Assembly: GCF_042453785.1 (NCBI RefSeq)
Contig: NC_091673.1
Span: forward strand, 1,743,501 to 1,807,500
Reading direction: 5' to 3'
Source of the DNA: Malus domestica
Lineage: Eukaryota; Streptophyta; Magnoliopsida; Rosales; Rosaceae
DNA: 64,000 bases
Position 1 is the stretch's first letter, and the number at the start of each line of letters is the position of its first letter. Made by a program: the position numbers and the translations under genes. Shown here piece after piece: positions 42,788 to 53,803 of the stretch. A model generated the notes under the pieces. It was not told the origin of the DNA. It ran no database searches and was given only the letters and a program-made list of their open reading frames with translations.

Positions 42788-45700
42788 ATATTTAAAATAT
42801 AGCCACTTGAAATACTGGGTATTTTTAAACTAGCATTCAGCACATTCAGCAGCAAAAAAATTGAAAATAATAATAATGAAAAAGCCTTGAAAAGTTTTAG
42901 TTTTAATCAAATACCATGTTATAGGTTTTGTTTAATGATTAGTACAAGATCCATATTAAAGTAGTCTAACTAAAAATAGCCCAACTATAATAAATTATGA
43001 TTTGTCGATTTTACCCCTAACTTTTTTAGGTTGAGTTCCAGATTTTCATCGTTAATGGAGTTCATCGTTGTTTTGCAGACCACCTTCTTTTTCTTTGAAA
43101 CAAAAATATAGATCCTCATGCTATTTAATTTATATTTTGTATTATTTCGTTGAAATGTGATCATTATTATTATTCATAGTGTATTCGAGGTACTGTTTTT
43201 CAATTTTTATTCATCAGTGGAGTTCATCGTTTGTTTCTCCAGAAAATAAATTAGAGATCTACATGCTATTCAATAATAACGATGAGTCACTATTTCTGGA
43301 TTGTAAAAATAAATTGTTTCTGGATTTTAAGTAACACTATTTCTGAAATCTAAATTACTGTTTCTGGATCCAAATGAAATAGACACATTGTTTCTTAAAT
43401 GTAAGCTAGAAAAGAAATAGTGAAATTCATTGTATTTGGATTCAAAGAAAAATAAGCACCCTATTTCTTAAATATAATCAACTGATGCATGAAAGAAAAG
43501 AAACTGTCAAAGGTTAAAACATAGACTGTTTCTGGAATCTAAGTCACTGTTTTTTGAATCCAAATAACTGTTTCTAAAATTTAAGTCATTGTTTCTGAAA
43601 TTTAAGTCACTGTTTCTGGATTTTGGTTCTTTTCTTTCCAGATACATTGTTTGTTTGTGCACAGACAAAACAAACATTGTATCTGATTTTTTTTTTCCAG
43701 AAACAGTGTTATATTTTGGGTTATCTAGAAACAGTTTTATGTTTTGATTTTTTTTTCCAGACACTTTTTCGCCGGCTTCTGCCATTAAACTTCTTTGAAC
43801 TTGTTTTGGTGACTTTGTTCCGATGAATGCTTCCTTTTTGAACTTTGATTTGAACTTTGATTTGGTTGTTTTTGAAATGGGGGAATTCGATTTGATAGGA
43901 AGACACGGAGTTATTATGGTGATTTCGTGCTAGGTTAAGGTAGGTGAAGAGTCAAGACAATATCAAATCATTTAGGATATTTACGAAAGTGTAGATTTGT
44001 AGCGGGTTGGGCTTGTAAGTTTGACATGTAGACAATAGTTTTGGATGATTTTTTATTAAAGTTTTAGCCCTTTTGGTTAAATAACATTTTTGGATGATTT
44101 TTTGTTAAATATTTGTTGGCCAAGCCCTTTTCATTAAAGCTCTAAAAAAAAAAGGCACCTACTATTTGCCACATAAGAATTTAACGAAAAAACTAACGGT
44201 CGGGTTAACAAACTTAGTTAAATGTAGGGGTGTTTGTGAGTTCGGGTATGAGCTTATTGAGGTATCAAAGTTCGAGTACCAGTTTGAAATCGACCCTAAA
44301 TTTTAGGTAGTTGTAGGTAACTTGCCCTTCCTTTTTTTTTCTTACATTGGGATGCCTTCTCAATCTCCTGAAATTTCAGGGAGGGTTTTTGTTTTCACTA
44401 TGCTTGTTGTTTCCGAGCACGAATGAAATTATTGTTGAGGATGGCCGACAGTCTCGAGATTCTACTTCAAAACCGAAGCACGGGTAGCCCTACTGCGTCA
44501 ACGTACATGTCCTATGGGTAACCCACTAGGTCAATCACAATACCTCACAGCCCACTTTACAGGAGAAAGACTTCTCTAAACCTTTTGTAAGCGAGCTGCG
44601 TATTCTAAATTATTAACGTATGTAAATTAAAAATAAAACAATATATCACATTGCGTTATATGGGCGCGTAAGCAAGTTCTCTATGCATTGTCGGGTTATG
44701 TTTCTTATTTTCTTTGTATTTGCACTAATTTTTTGTGAAAAAATACTTAATCGATTTAGGGGCAATTAGACTCAAACGGTTTCCTTCCCTTTCATGCCCC
44801 CTAAACGCTGTATATATCACCACCATTTCGTGGCTTGCCTATGATTACTTAGGGGAGCAAGAAAATAAAATTGTATGATTTACTTTTTAAAGTGGTGGAA
44901 TTCGAAGTGGGAAGTTATTGAAATATTGTAGTGGTGTCAACTGAAAGGGCGATCTCAAGCCAATAAGATCATCCGTTTTGTGAGAATCAAAGGAGGAGAA
45001 ATGGCTATCGTATCCCCAACTACCATCCCACAAAAGCTAGGGGTAATTCCTCCTCCTCCTTTTGAGCTTATAATAAGTTAAGCAATGTGACTGATTATTA
45101 AGCTAACTGTTACAAATACGAATGATTGAAATACTAACAATACTTACACGCAAAATTGATTACATTGCTGACAGAATTTACGAAATATGAACTCTATTAT
45201 CATATGTTTTACCAAGGACGAATATCATCATAAGCGAAACTTGTCTGCATTATATAGTGTATTAGTAATATGATCTATTTTATGTGTTAGTAATTTGATT
45301 AATTTTGTGTCTAGAGTTACCGCGACAATGAAATATTAAGGATATTGAAATAATATTCCATCCTTAAACGTTGAAACAGGGCATGTGACTAAATGCACCA
45401 AAGTCAGAAGTTCTCAGATGCAATATATCAGACCTAATAAAAGGACCATATATATAGAGATTTGGTATGTATTAATTTTTGAATAATTATAGATAGCTAA
45501 AGCTGCACGTGCATTTAAGCTGTGCCTGAGATTTGACCAACCAGATGCATTATCCTTAATTAAGAGGGCAGTTTCTATTGATTGAAGCAACCAAATTTGA
45601 GTGTCCAAATCAGTATTGCATGCCCAGATTATTGAATTCAGATCATTTCTGAATTTATGTGTTCAGAGCCGATAAATTCAGAAATTCTCACTGTTTAAGA

Positions 45701-46981
45701 GAGAGATTTGAACCATTCAAGAATTTAATTGTATAAGGCGAACCAATAAAAATGTAACGATTATGATATAATGACGATGACCAGTCACAATAATGTACAT
45801 ACATATATGACCATAATCAAAACCTCTAGTTCCATCTTGATGTATTAAGGGAAAAAGAAATACGTCTCGATCTCTTTCTCAAGCATTATGCTACATCATT
45901 GACCCAAAAAGCATTATGCTACTTGCTACATCAAAGTAATTAACTTTAGTTTAACTTGAGTATTTTATTAGCTTTCCACGGTACATGAATCTTATCTTTC
46001 TGACGTGTAATTTTAGGAAACTCATATTTTGAGAGAAATTTTAAATTTTTGTTAATCTAGCAATTGGACAATGTTAAAAACTAGTTTAGCTACTTGGTTT
46101 AACTTTTGACCTTCAACAACATTTTATATTTTAACAAACTTTAATTAACAATTTAAATTCAACCCATTCATTTTCTAAAACATGCTTCTCTTTCTTCCTT
46201 TCCTCCTTGCTCAAGAGTCCACCCTTGAGTTTTATTATTTTGTTAATATTTAGCTGATGAATAGTTGCTCTGCATTTTTAAAGAGTGATTGATCATTTTG
46301 CTATAACAGAGACACTTTTATAGACTATGTTGGAGATATGTTTTTTTTTCTTTTGTAGATTTAAAATAAAGTTTTGGCTATTTTATAGCATCAAATACTA
46401 GGATGAATAGATTTTAATACCGCATGACGTAGCAAAGTAGTGAATTTAAATTGATTTGACTATTTACATATATTCATACAGTAAATGAACCCTGTTTATT
46501 TTTCAAACAAATAATACTATGATAATTACATTCTAATATTGCATGATGTAGCAAGCGATATATACAACTAACAACCAATGGGATAAAGTTAATTACATCT
46601 ACTCTATCATTCCTAGTTGTATTCTTTGTCATCACCAAACTACGTTCGACGATGAATGCCAAATATAAGAAAGCCTTCAAACATCATGAATTAGCACTAA
46701 CTATATATATCACTGTTTGATTGAGATATTTACCGACCGGCCATAGGGTTAGTGGACTTGCATGCACAGACAACGTCATTTCGACGCTGTAGCCGACCAT
46801 ATATATATTAAGGGTAAATATATGCATAATTCACCACACTACTCTAATTTCATTGAACGAATCATTTCTTTGTGAGAGCACACCAAACTTTTCAAGGATT
46901 ATGTTGAAAGATATCTACGTGTACTTGTACGACGTGAATCTTACTTAATTTGTTTAATTCTTGTTTAGGGTTGGCTAATAT
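42788..46981. other. Gene-poor interval
   Basis: Apart from the 'ctgtttctgga' tract (43,255-43,630) and short AT-rich repeats, no gene is supported. The minus-strand frame at 43,507-43,785 (NSDLNFRNNDLNFRNS) is a translation of that tract. A stretch near 44,390-44,560 has higher GC but no recognisable product. Confidence 0.4.
43255..43630. repeat. Degenerate minisatellite 'CACTGTTTCTGGATT'
   Basis: About a dozen copies of 'ctgtttctg(g/a)a(t/a)' separated by 10-25 bp, often with 'aagtca' before them. Further copies in inverse sense occur to 43,750. Confidence 0.7.
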
Positions 46982-47167
46982 CCAGGAGGATCATCTCCGG
47001 ATTCTCTTTATGAGAATTGTGGAGATTCTCAAATTATGTCCGTTTATCATATATCATTAGTTTTCGTCAGGTACTATTTATATTTAATTTAAAATGATTT
47101 CTGGTTACACAATGTATGATGAGCGGACACGATTTGAGGATTCCCAGGATTCTCACAAAGAGGATCC
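46982..47167. repeat. Foldback MITE with 9-bp direct flanks
   Basis: 'ggattctctttatgagaatt' ... 'tcaaattatgtccgtttatc' on the left pairs with 'gagcggacacgatttgagga' ... 'attctcacaaagaggatcc' on the right. GGCTAATAT occurs directly on both sides (46,973-46,981 and 47,168-47,176), a likely target duplication. The left side has about 17 extra bp before the inverted part. Confidence 0.7.
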
Positions 47168-47717
47168 GGCTAATATGGGTTTTTTTAGGGTGGGTGATGT
47201 CACGCCTAGAGTATGTTATCATCATGCCTGAAAATGCTACTATATTGTTCTTTTTACACCCAATTCATGCCGTTATGCATTGTAAATTAAACCTAATTTA
47301 GTGCACGCACTAATTATTTATTTTTCTAATGCATGCATTACTTTCATGGCTATATTGACTTTGGGGGTTACCAAAATAGAGCAGGGAACAAAAGGGCTTT
47401 CAAAGTGGGTATATTTTTTGTTCACTACTCTATTTATCATCTACTTTATTTATGAGCATGAATTTAAAATTTGAGATTCATATCTATCCACTATATAGAT
47501 CTCGAAATTTCAAATTCCGATATGATAAATAGGGTGAATGAGTATCACCATCAACTTGATAGTGTGGGCAAATTTTTTTTTTTTTCATGGGTTAATGTGG
47601 GGTTTTATTTATATATATTTTTCTTTTGATAAACGATATGATATTTTCAAAGATATTGAAAAAGCAAACTCACATGTCATAACAAGTCACAATGATTCAC
47701 AACTTATTATCAAACTC

Positions 47718-47761
<44 letters not shown>

Positions 47762-48613
47762 CTCATATTTAGGTGTGTCAAATTTGTAATATTTTCTAAC
47801 TGAATAAAAACAAGATGTCGCTAATTCAACTGACCATTTACTTACTTTTTCTTTTCTCTTTTTCACTTTAGGGTTTCTTAGACGTAGAGGAAATGAATTG
47901 TAGGCCTTTAGTAGCCCTAATTTGACAAAGCATTAGAAAATTTGACAAAGCATTAGAAAAAAGACCAAAGGAGGGCGGTTAAGGCCTAATCGTATCCTTT
48001 TCCCAAAAAAAAAAAAAAGTAATTAATCAAACAAAGTAACAAGTCGACATTGACATGAGTCACCAATGATGATGAAGGAAAATTGGCTAGGGTCGGCTTA
48101 TACATCCCTCTATTCTCTTATCCAATCCATCACTGACTCTGTTTTTTTATGTAGGAATGATGCAACTTTATAGGGCTGTGAGTATATTTTTAAGAAAATA
48201 TATTCCAATTTGGTCAAGAAAAAAGGGTGGGGGAAGGATGGGGGCATTGGAAAAACTATAATCCACCCAAAGAAACGCCAGGGAGAAAAGGAGAAGCTTC
48301 ATCTTCCTTTTTCGGCAGCACAAAACACTTTTGCAGACGTCGGCTTCGCACCAAATGCAATGCTTACCAAGTCCCCGTCACCTGCTGCTGGCTATTGCAG
48401 GGGACATGCCAATTGGCATCTCACTTTTGTGAACTGACATGCATGGGTCGAAGGGAGTTTCAGTGTACTCGAAATATAAGAAATATATTACGTATCATTG
48501 TATAAATAAAAGAACAGTGAATAATATATTTATATTTTCACTTATATTATGATGTACGAAATAATCTCTTATGAGTCAGGCATTTGAGTCTTTGCTTATA
48601 GAGATTTAAATAA
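47168..48613. other. Intergenic sequence
   Basis: A (TG)n(TA)n microsatellite lies at 47,717-47,758. 'aatttgacaaagcattagaa' is duplicated in tandem near 47,920-47,960. At 48,210-48,440 a GC-richer stretch is open in two overlapping frames (KKKGWGKDGGIGKT...), with no family recognised. Confidence 0.4.
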
Positions 48614-50871
48614 GGGACACTTTGGATGCGGTCCCTAACTATCAATATTCTTTGGTTGAAACCTTGTTAGTTTTTAGTTTTTGATTGAGGTTCCTGACAT
48701 TAATGTAATAATGTAAGTTACTATATTTTTTAAATTAAAAATTAAAAATTGAAATTTGTAATTGTTTATATTAATGAGATTTTAAATAAAACCCATAATT
48801 TATGGGATTAAAAATAATAAAATATAAATTATACTCTCTATTATATTGTGTGTGTGTGTGTATATATACATATATGTATGGGTACATAAACCAAAATTAA
48901 CAAAAAAAGTTATTGTACCAAAACATGGATACATTCTCAAATCAACAAAAAAGAAGGTACCCATATAAGTTTAAACATGGATTAAAAAATTTGAAAGGAT
49001 TTTATATTAAAAAAAGGGTACATTTTAAATATAACAAATTGATATATTTGAGAATGGGTACATTTAAGATTAAAAAAATTGAAAAATTATATGAATGGGT
49101 ACATTTCAGATTAAAAATTGAGAATCTTTTTATATATATATAAAAAAACTAATATGTACAAACTTAATTTAATTTAATTTATTATTATTTTGGAAATGTT
49201 TGAATTGAAAATTAATTAGAAGTTTAATAGAGGTGTGAGTAAAAATGTATATTTAAGAATGTACCCAAATAAATTGGTATGTTTAAAAATGTATATTTAA
49301 GAATGTACCCACATAAGTTTAAAAATGGATTAGAAAAAAGAATGTACCCACATAAGTTTAAAAATGGGTTTAATACTCACACCTCTATTAAACTTCTAAT
49401 TAATTTTCAATTCAAACATTTCCAAAATAATAATAAATTAAATTAAATTAAGTTTGTACATATTAGTTTTTTTTTATATATATAAAAAGATTCTCAATTT
49501 TTAATCTGAAATGTACCCATTCATATAATATACCAATTTATTATATGTAAAATGTACCCCTTTTTTTATATAAAATATATTCAATTTTTTTCTAATCCAT
49601 TTTTAAACTTATGTGGGTACATTCTTTTTTCTTTGATTTTAAAATGTATCCATGTCAAGTTTAATTGAAGAAATTTACTAATGTTATTAAGCATAACATC
49701 TTTTTTTTGTTGTGATTTTGAAGAATGTTGACACACCCCTTCCCAAATGACTCACCCTCGGGTGTTACATCTTAGTAATTGTATCTTTAAAGCTTCTGAA
49801 CTGTGTAAATGGTTACGTCACTCTCACGTGACGGCCAGCACCTACGAGTCGGAACCACCTCTAATGGTCTGTACGACTGGGCACCTAAATTGGATCCAAT
49901 TGTGAGCATATGGTGCGGGGTGACTAGCGATTTATCGCATAGCTATCAGGAGAGGATAGCGTGAGCATAACTATATTCACCCAGTCGTACAGACCTTTCC
50001 AGGGGTTCCGACTCATGTGCAGTGTAGCGCCATATAGGTCACTTGCGATGACTCCGGTTAGATAAGATTGATGAGATTGATTATGAGCTATTGATTCAGC
50101 CGTACATGCCCACTATAGGTGGATCCGGTTGACATATTATTTTGCATGAGTTACTTATATGATTTGTTGAGATATATATTTTTGGCATGGCATATAATTC
50201 ACATATCACTACTTATAAGTATGGTTTTGAGACAAGTATGCGTATTACATATTTCTGGGAAAGTATACGTGTTTTACAGTGAGGGGTTAGCGTTTTGATA
50301 ATGAGATGATTTTCGAAAACTTTGTTTTACTGACCCACTCAATTTTGTTTTGCGCCCTTCCAGGTTCAAGATATCAGAGCTTTGGTGGCCACGAGGAATC
50401 CAACGGTGTTCTGACAAAATTCACAAAAGTATGACTCACCCTCGGGTGTTACATCTTAGTAATTATATCTTTAAAGCTTCCGAACTATGTAAATGGTTAC
50501 GTCACTCTCACGTGATGGCCAGCATGCCCTCCTTCGGGACGGGGTGTGTCAATGTACCCATGTTTTGATACAATAATTTTTTTGGTTAATTTTGATGAAT
50601 GTACCCATGTTTATATATATATATATGTATATACACACACACAATAGTATATTTATATTTTAATATTTATAATCCCACAAATTATGGTTTTTTTATTTAA
50701 AATCTCATTTATATAAACAACTAAAATTTTTAATTTTTAATTTAAAAAATATAGTAACGTATATAGAAATAAATTATCACATTAACTTCAGGGACCTCGA
50801 TCAAAAATTAAAAATCAACAAGGTTTCAATCAAAGAATATTCATGGTTAAGGACCGCATTCAAAGTCTCCC
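48614..50871. mobile_element. Mutator-like non-autonomous foldback element, 2,258 bp
   Basis: Inverted ends: GGGACACTTTGGATGCGGTC, then 'cctaactatcaatattcttt' on the left, against 'aaagaatattcatggttaag' and 'gaccgcattcaaagtctccc' on the right. The flanking 9-bp duplication TTTAAATAA is perfect (48,605-48,613 and 50,872-50,880). The arms are long AT-rich inverted repeats rich in 'aatgtaccca', with parts repeated at about 49,255-49,660. The right arm is split by a nested element (49,728-50,552). There is no MURA-like transposase. Confidence 0.88.
49728..50552. mobile_element. Nested element with internal 94-bp direct repeats
   Basis: The ends are TGACACACCCCTTCCCAAA and ...TTCGGGACGGGGTGTGTCA, with 'aatgt' on both sides. 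A 94-bp direct repeat ('atgactcaccctcgggtgtt' ... 'acgtga(c/t)ggccagca') is at 49,747-49,840 and 50,431-50,524. Between them, 'gtcggaaccacctctaatgg' plus 'tctgtacgactgggc' forms a hairpin with 'cccagtcgtacagacctttc' plus 'caggggttccgac' (about 49,850-50,012). There are no protein domains; it could be TRIM-like or a retroelement fragment. Confidence 0.55.
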
Positions 50872-51776
50872 TTTAAATAATACCGATTAGTTATATGCGA
50901 TGTGGCGTAAACACGAGTTGATTATGATCGTTGATATTGCATGTCCTATATGCATCAACGACGAAGATAATCACAGATTGTACAAGTAAAAAGAATTTTT
51001 ATTCAAAATAATTTCTGAGATTAACATAACTCCACACATTAGTCCCTGAGATTTAAAATCGATAAAGAGATTATCTATCATCAATCATTTTGACATTTTT
51101 TTGTCCAATTAGAGCTTGTTTTGATGCGCTTTTAAAATAACTAAAAACACTTTTGGTGAAAATGTTTTTGGAACCAATCTTTAGTAAAAATGCAAGTAAA
51201 TTATGGAAAACACTTATAGTGCTTTATGAAAGAAGCACATAACTAATGCTTCTTGCCTTGAACTGATAGTTTCGTTAATTTAAGTATGATCCCCATCTGT
51301 CATTAACATTAGTCTCATTATTCATTACCACAACCACTTGGTACCCAAGATGCCGGGTCAACCTTATAAAATCGAGTAGCCTTTGTTACTGAAGGAATAT
51401 AAGTATTCGGGTCATAGAAAACCCGTGAAACCTGACCCACCCAACCACCATCGGCCCATCCCTTGCCCATATGGTGGTGAAATGTGAATGGAAGTTCTAG
51501 ATGCTGTCGGGGAGCGCGTGACGCAGACGCCAAAATTAGGGCGTTTGATAAATAAAATAAATTTACAAAAAGAAATAACATGCCCCAAAAAATCCAACAA
51601 CGTCCAATTTATTAAGCGTCCCCTTCTCATAGGGATTTCATCATAGTTAGGATTGTTCATTCTCTAAAGATAAAGTAGTCATTTAATTTAAAGGTTTAAT
51701 CAACGTATTAAATCAATCAACGATTTTACATATATAATTTTTAGATTATGATAAAGATAATGAATGATTTTGACTA

Positions 51777-51945
51777 GGGTAATGCTAGATAAACTAAATT
51801 TTTAGACCAAATTCGAAATCCAAATGATGTGTCATAAATAAAAAATAAACACGTTAATCAATATTTAAGTAATAATTCTATTATCAATGTGCAAATCATT
51901 TGGTTTATAAAATTTGATTTAGAAATTTCATCTATCTACAATTTT
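51777..51945. repeat. MITE family 3, copy 3
   Basis: Starts 'gggtaatgctagataaacta'. The centre has 'ccaaatgatgtgtcataaat', 'aataaacacgttaatcaata' and 'aatcatttggtttataaaat', the most intact version of the family here. Confidence 0.75.
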
Positions 51946-51969
51946 AAGTAGAGAGACAAATAAATTCAA

Positions 51970-52130
51970 GGAAAAACTAATGAAAATGACTTGAAAATTT
52001 GGAGGTTTAACTATAAGGACAAAATAAAAGATAAAGTGAATAATATTAAAATTGACTTTCTAATGTAAAAATTAAAAATATGATCTTTCGTTAAATTTAA
52101 CAATACTGAAATTTTTTCGTTAAAGTTCCT
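51970..52130 (+). repeat. Mutator-type MITE family 2, copy 3
   Basis: 'ggaaaaactaatgaaaatga' to 'ttttcgttaaagttcct', with flanks TAAATTCAA and TAAATTGAA (one mismatch). More diverged than the other copies (161 bp). Confidence 0.8.
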
Positions 52131-53100
52131 TAAATTGAAATGGAAACAAAGCCATTATCCTTGTACTAGAGTTTACTTGCCCAAAACGTTTCTAAATCTT
52201 TACACTGATGCTGACCAATCAACGGCGACTGCTTCCTGTAGTAGTACAAACTCATATAAGAAAACTCAAAAAGCAAAAATTAAAAGTTAGATAAAATGAA
52301 TTAAATAAGACTTTTAACCCTAATTAAGTATCACGTTGACAATGACTGTCTTAAATGCCAGAATGAAAAAATAAAAACAAAATCTTAAATAAAAAACCAA
52401 ATACTGTTTTTTTGGGCTTTTAAGAGCGAGATTCTATGAAATAGATACATTGTTATTGCAGGGTTTTAAATTAAAAAAATTAACACATAAATAAGATGTT
52501 AGAGGTATATTTGCTCCTTGCAAGATTTTTTTTCTTTACGTTTGTATAAAGCTTTTCCCATATGTATGTAAAAGTACTTATTGAAAAATTTAAGCAAATA
52601 CATAAGTGTTTTACAACTAATGTAATTAATTAAATAAATAAATAATGCTTTATTGGCACAGACCAAGGAAGGCTGTAGGTAATAATTAGGTCCAGAGTGG
52701 AGATTATTAAAAAAAAAAAAAAAGAAATAGAAAAGGAGATGAGAGCGAGAAAGTGCTTTTGTCAAAAGCAATATTTTAGTAGCAATAAGCAGCTGGGGTG
52801 CGTAGAAAGGAAAAGAAAAGAGACAGAAACAAGCAAGAAGATCGAAAAACAGAAAAGAATTGAAAAGAAAAAGAAACGAAATGAATTGAAAGCGGCAAAA
52901 TAAAAGATGATACAGAAGAGAAGAACAAGTGTTGATGCAGTTGCAGGCGGCGGCGGTAGAAGAAGCGGAGGAAGAAGAAGAAGTGAGAGAGAGGCAAATG
53001 CGTTTCTTGAGATGCCAGTTGATTCCGGCAGAAAGGGAACCTTCTCCGTACTCCTCCTTTTCCTCCTTTTGATCCTCATTCTTCCCAGCATTTAATTTCT

Positions 53101-53803
53101 TCAATCTCTCTCTCCTCTTTTCTTTCTCTCTACATACAGACTTCTGGTCTTCTTCATCTGCTTTTGCTTTGCTCATACGTCGTCGTATTGTACTCTTCAT
53201 CTCGTTTTATGCTGCCGTTTGCTTCCATATCTCTTGGATTTATCATGGTTTTTCAATCTGCTTGGACTCGTGGACTTGCAGCTGCTCCGATTGAATCGCC
53301 GGGATATGCTCCAATCGATCGCCGGATGCATTCTTGAAGACTCTGGAATCGGTTAGGGTTTCTTTACTGTTTAAGTTTCTTCGAGTTGTTGCTGCTGCTG
53401 CTTAATTTTTAAGCACTTTCGTTATTGATTTTATTTTGGCTGTAAATATTGTCAGATTTTGTGCATCCTGAGCCTTCTGATTTCCTCCTGTGATATTGTT
53501 TTGTGTGATTCTTGGAGGAAGAAGAGGAGGAGGAGGAGGATTTGCCTTCTGTTTTCGTTCCAAATTTTTGCAAAAAGAGGGAAAAAGAGAAAAGGGAAAC
53601 CAAAATCATATAAAAAGAAAGAAAATAAATACCTTTTATTCCAATTCACCCACCATTTTTATTGTGGGGGATTTATTTTTATTTGTTGATTATACTGAAA
53701 TTTAGAAGAAGAAAAAGAATTTAGCTTTGAGGAGGAGGAGGAGGAGGAGGAGGAGAAGGAAGAGCTTCGGCTTCCTTGTTCTTTGTTGGGTTGTTGCCAT
53801 TCT
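53101..53803 (+). promoter_or_regulatory. Probable promoter/5' leader of the FAB1-like gene
   Basis: A CT-rich block ('tcaatctctctctcctcttt' at 53,100) is followed by GC-richer sequence and 'gaatcggttagggtttcttt', a common plant leader/intron context, and a (GAG)n run at about 53,732-53,755. A leader intron is plausible but not provable. A 233-codon minus-strand frame across 52,499-53,200 is judged spurious. Confidence 0.45.

Larger units (their letters stand above)
50872..53100. other. Interval upstream of the FAB1-like gene
   Basis: Holds MITE family 3 copy 3 (51,777-51,945) and MITE family 2 copy 3 (51,970-52,130), nearly adjacent. A minus-strand frame at 51,318-51,581 (QVSRVFYDPNTYIPSVTKAT...) is protein-like but unrecognised. 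From about 52,680 the sequence becomes purine/pyrimidine-biased and is probably the distal FAB1 promoter. Confidence 0.4.

Noticed and set aside
43507-43906. Minus-strand frames with NSDLNFRNNDLNFRNS repeats
   Set aside because: They translate the 'ctgtttctgga' minisatellite; no gene support.
48210-48505. Two overlapping open frames in a GC-richer stretch
   Set aside because: No recognisable domain, both frames are open at once, and no splice or promoter context supports a gene.
52499-53200. 233-codon minus-strand frame (KADEEDQKSVCREKEKRRERL...)
   Set aside because: It is antisense to the purine/pyrimidine-biased leader of the FAB1-like gene, low complexity, and lacks any domain. Overlapping open frames on both strands show a composition artefact.
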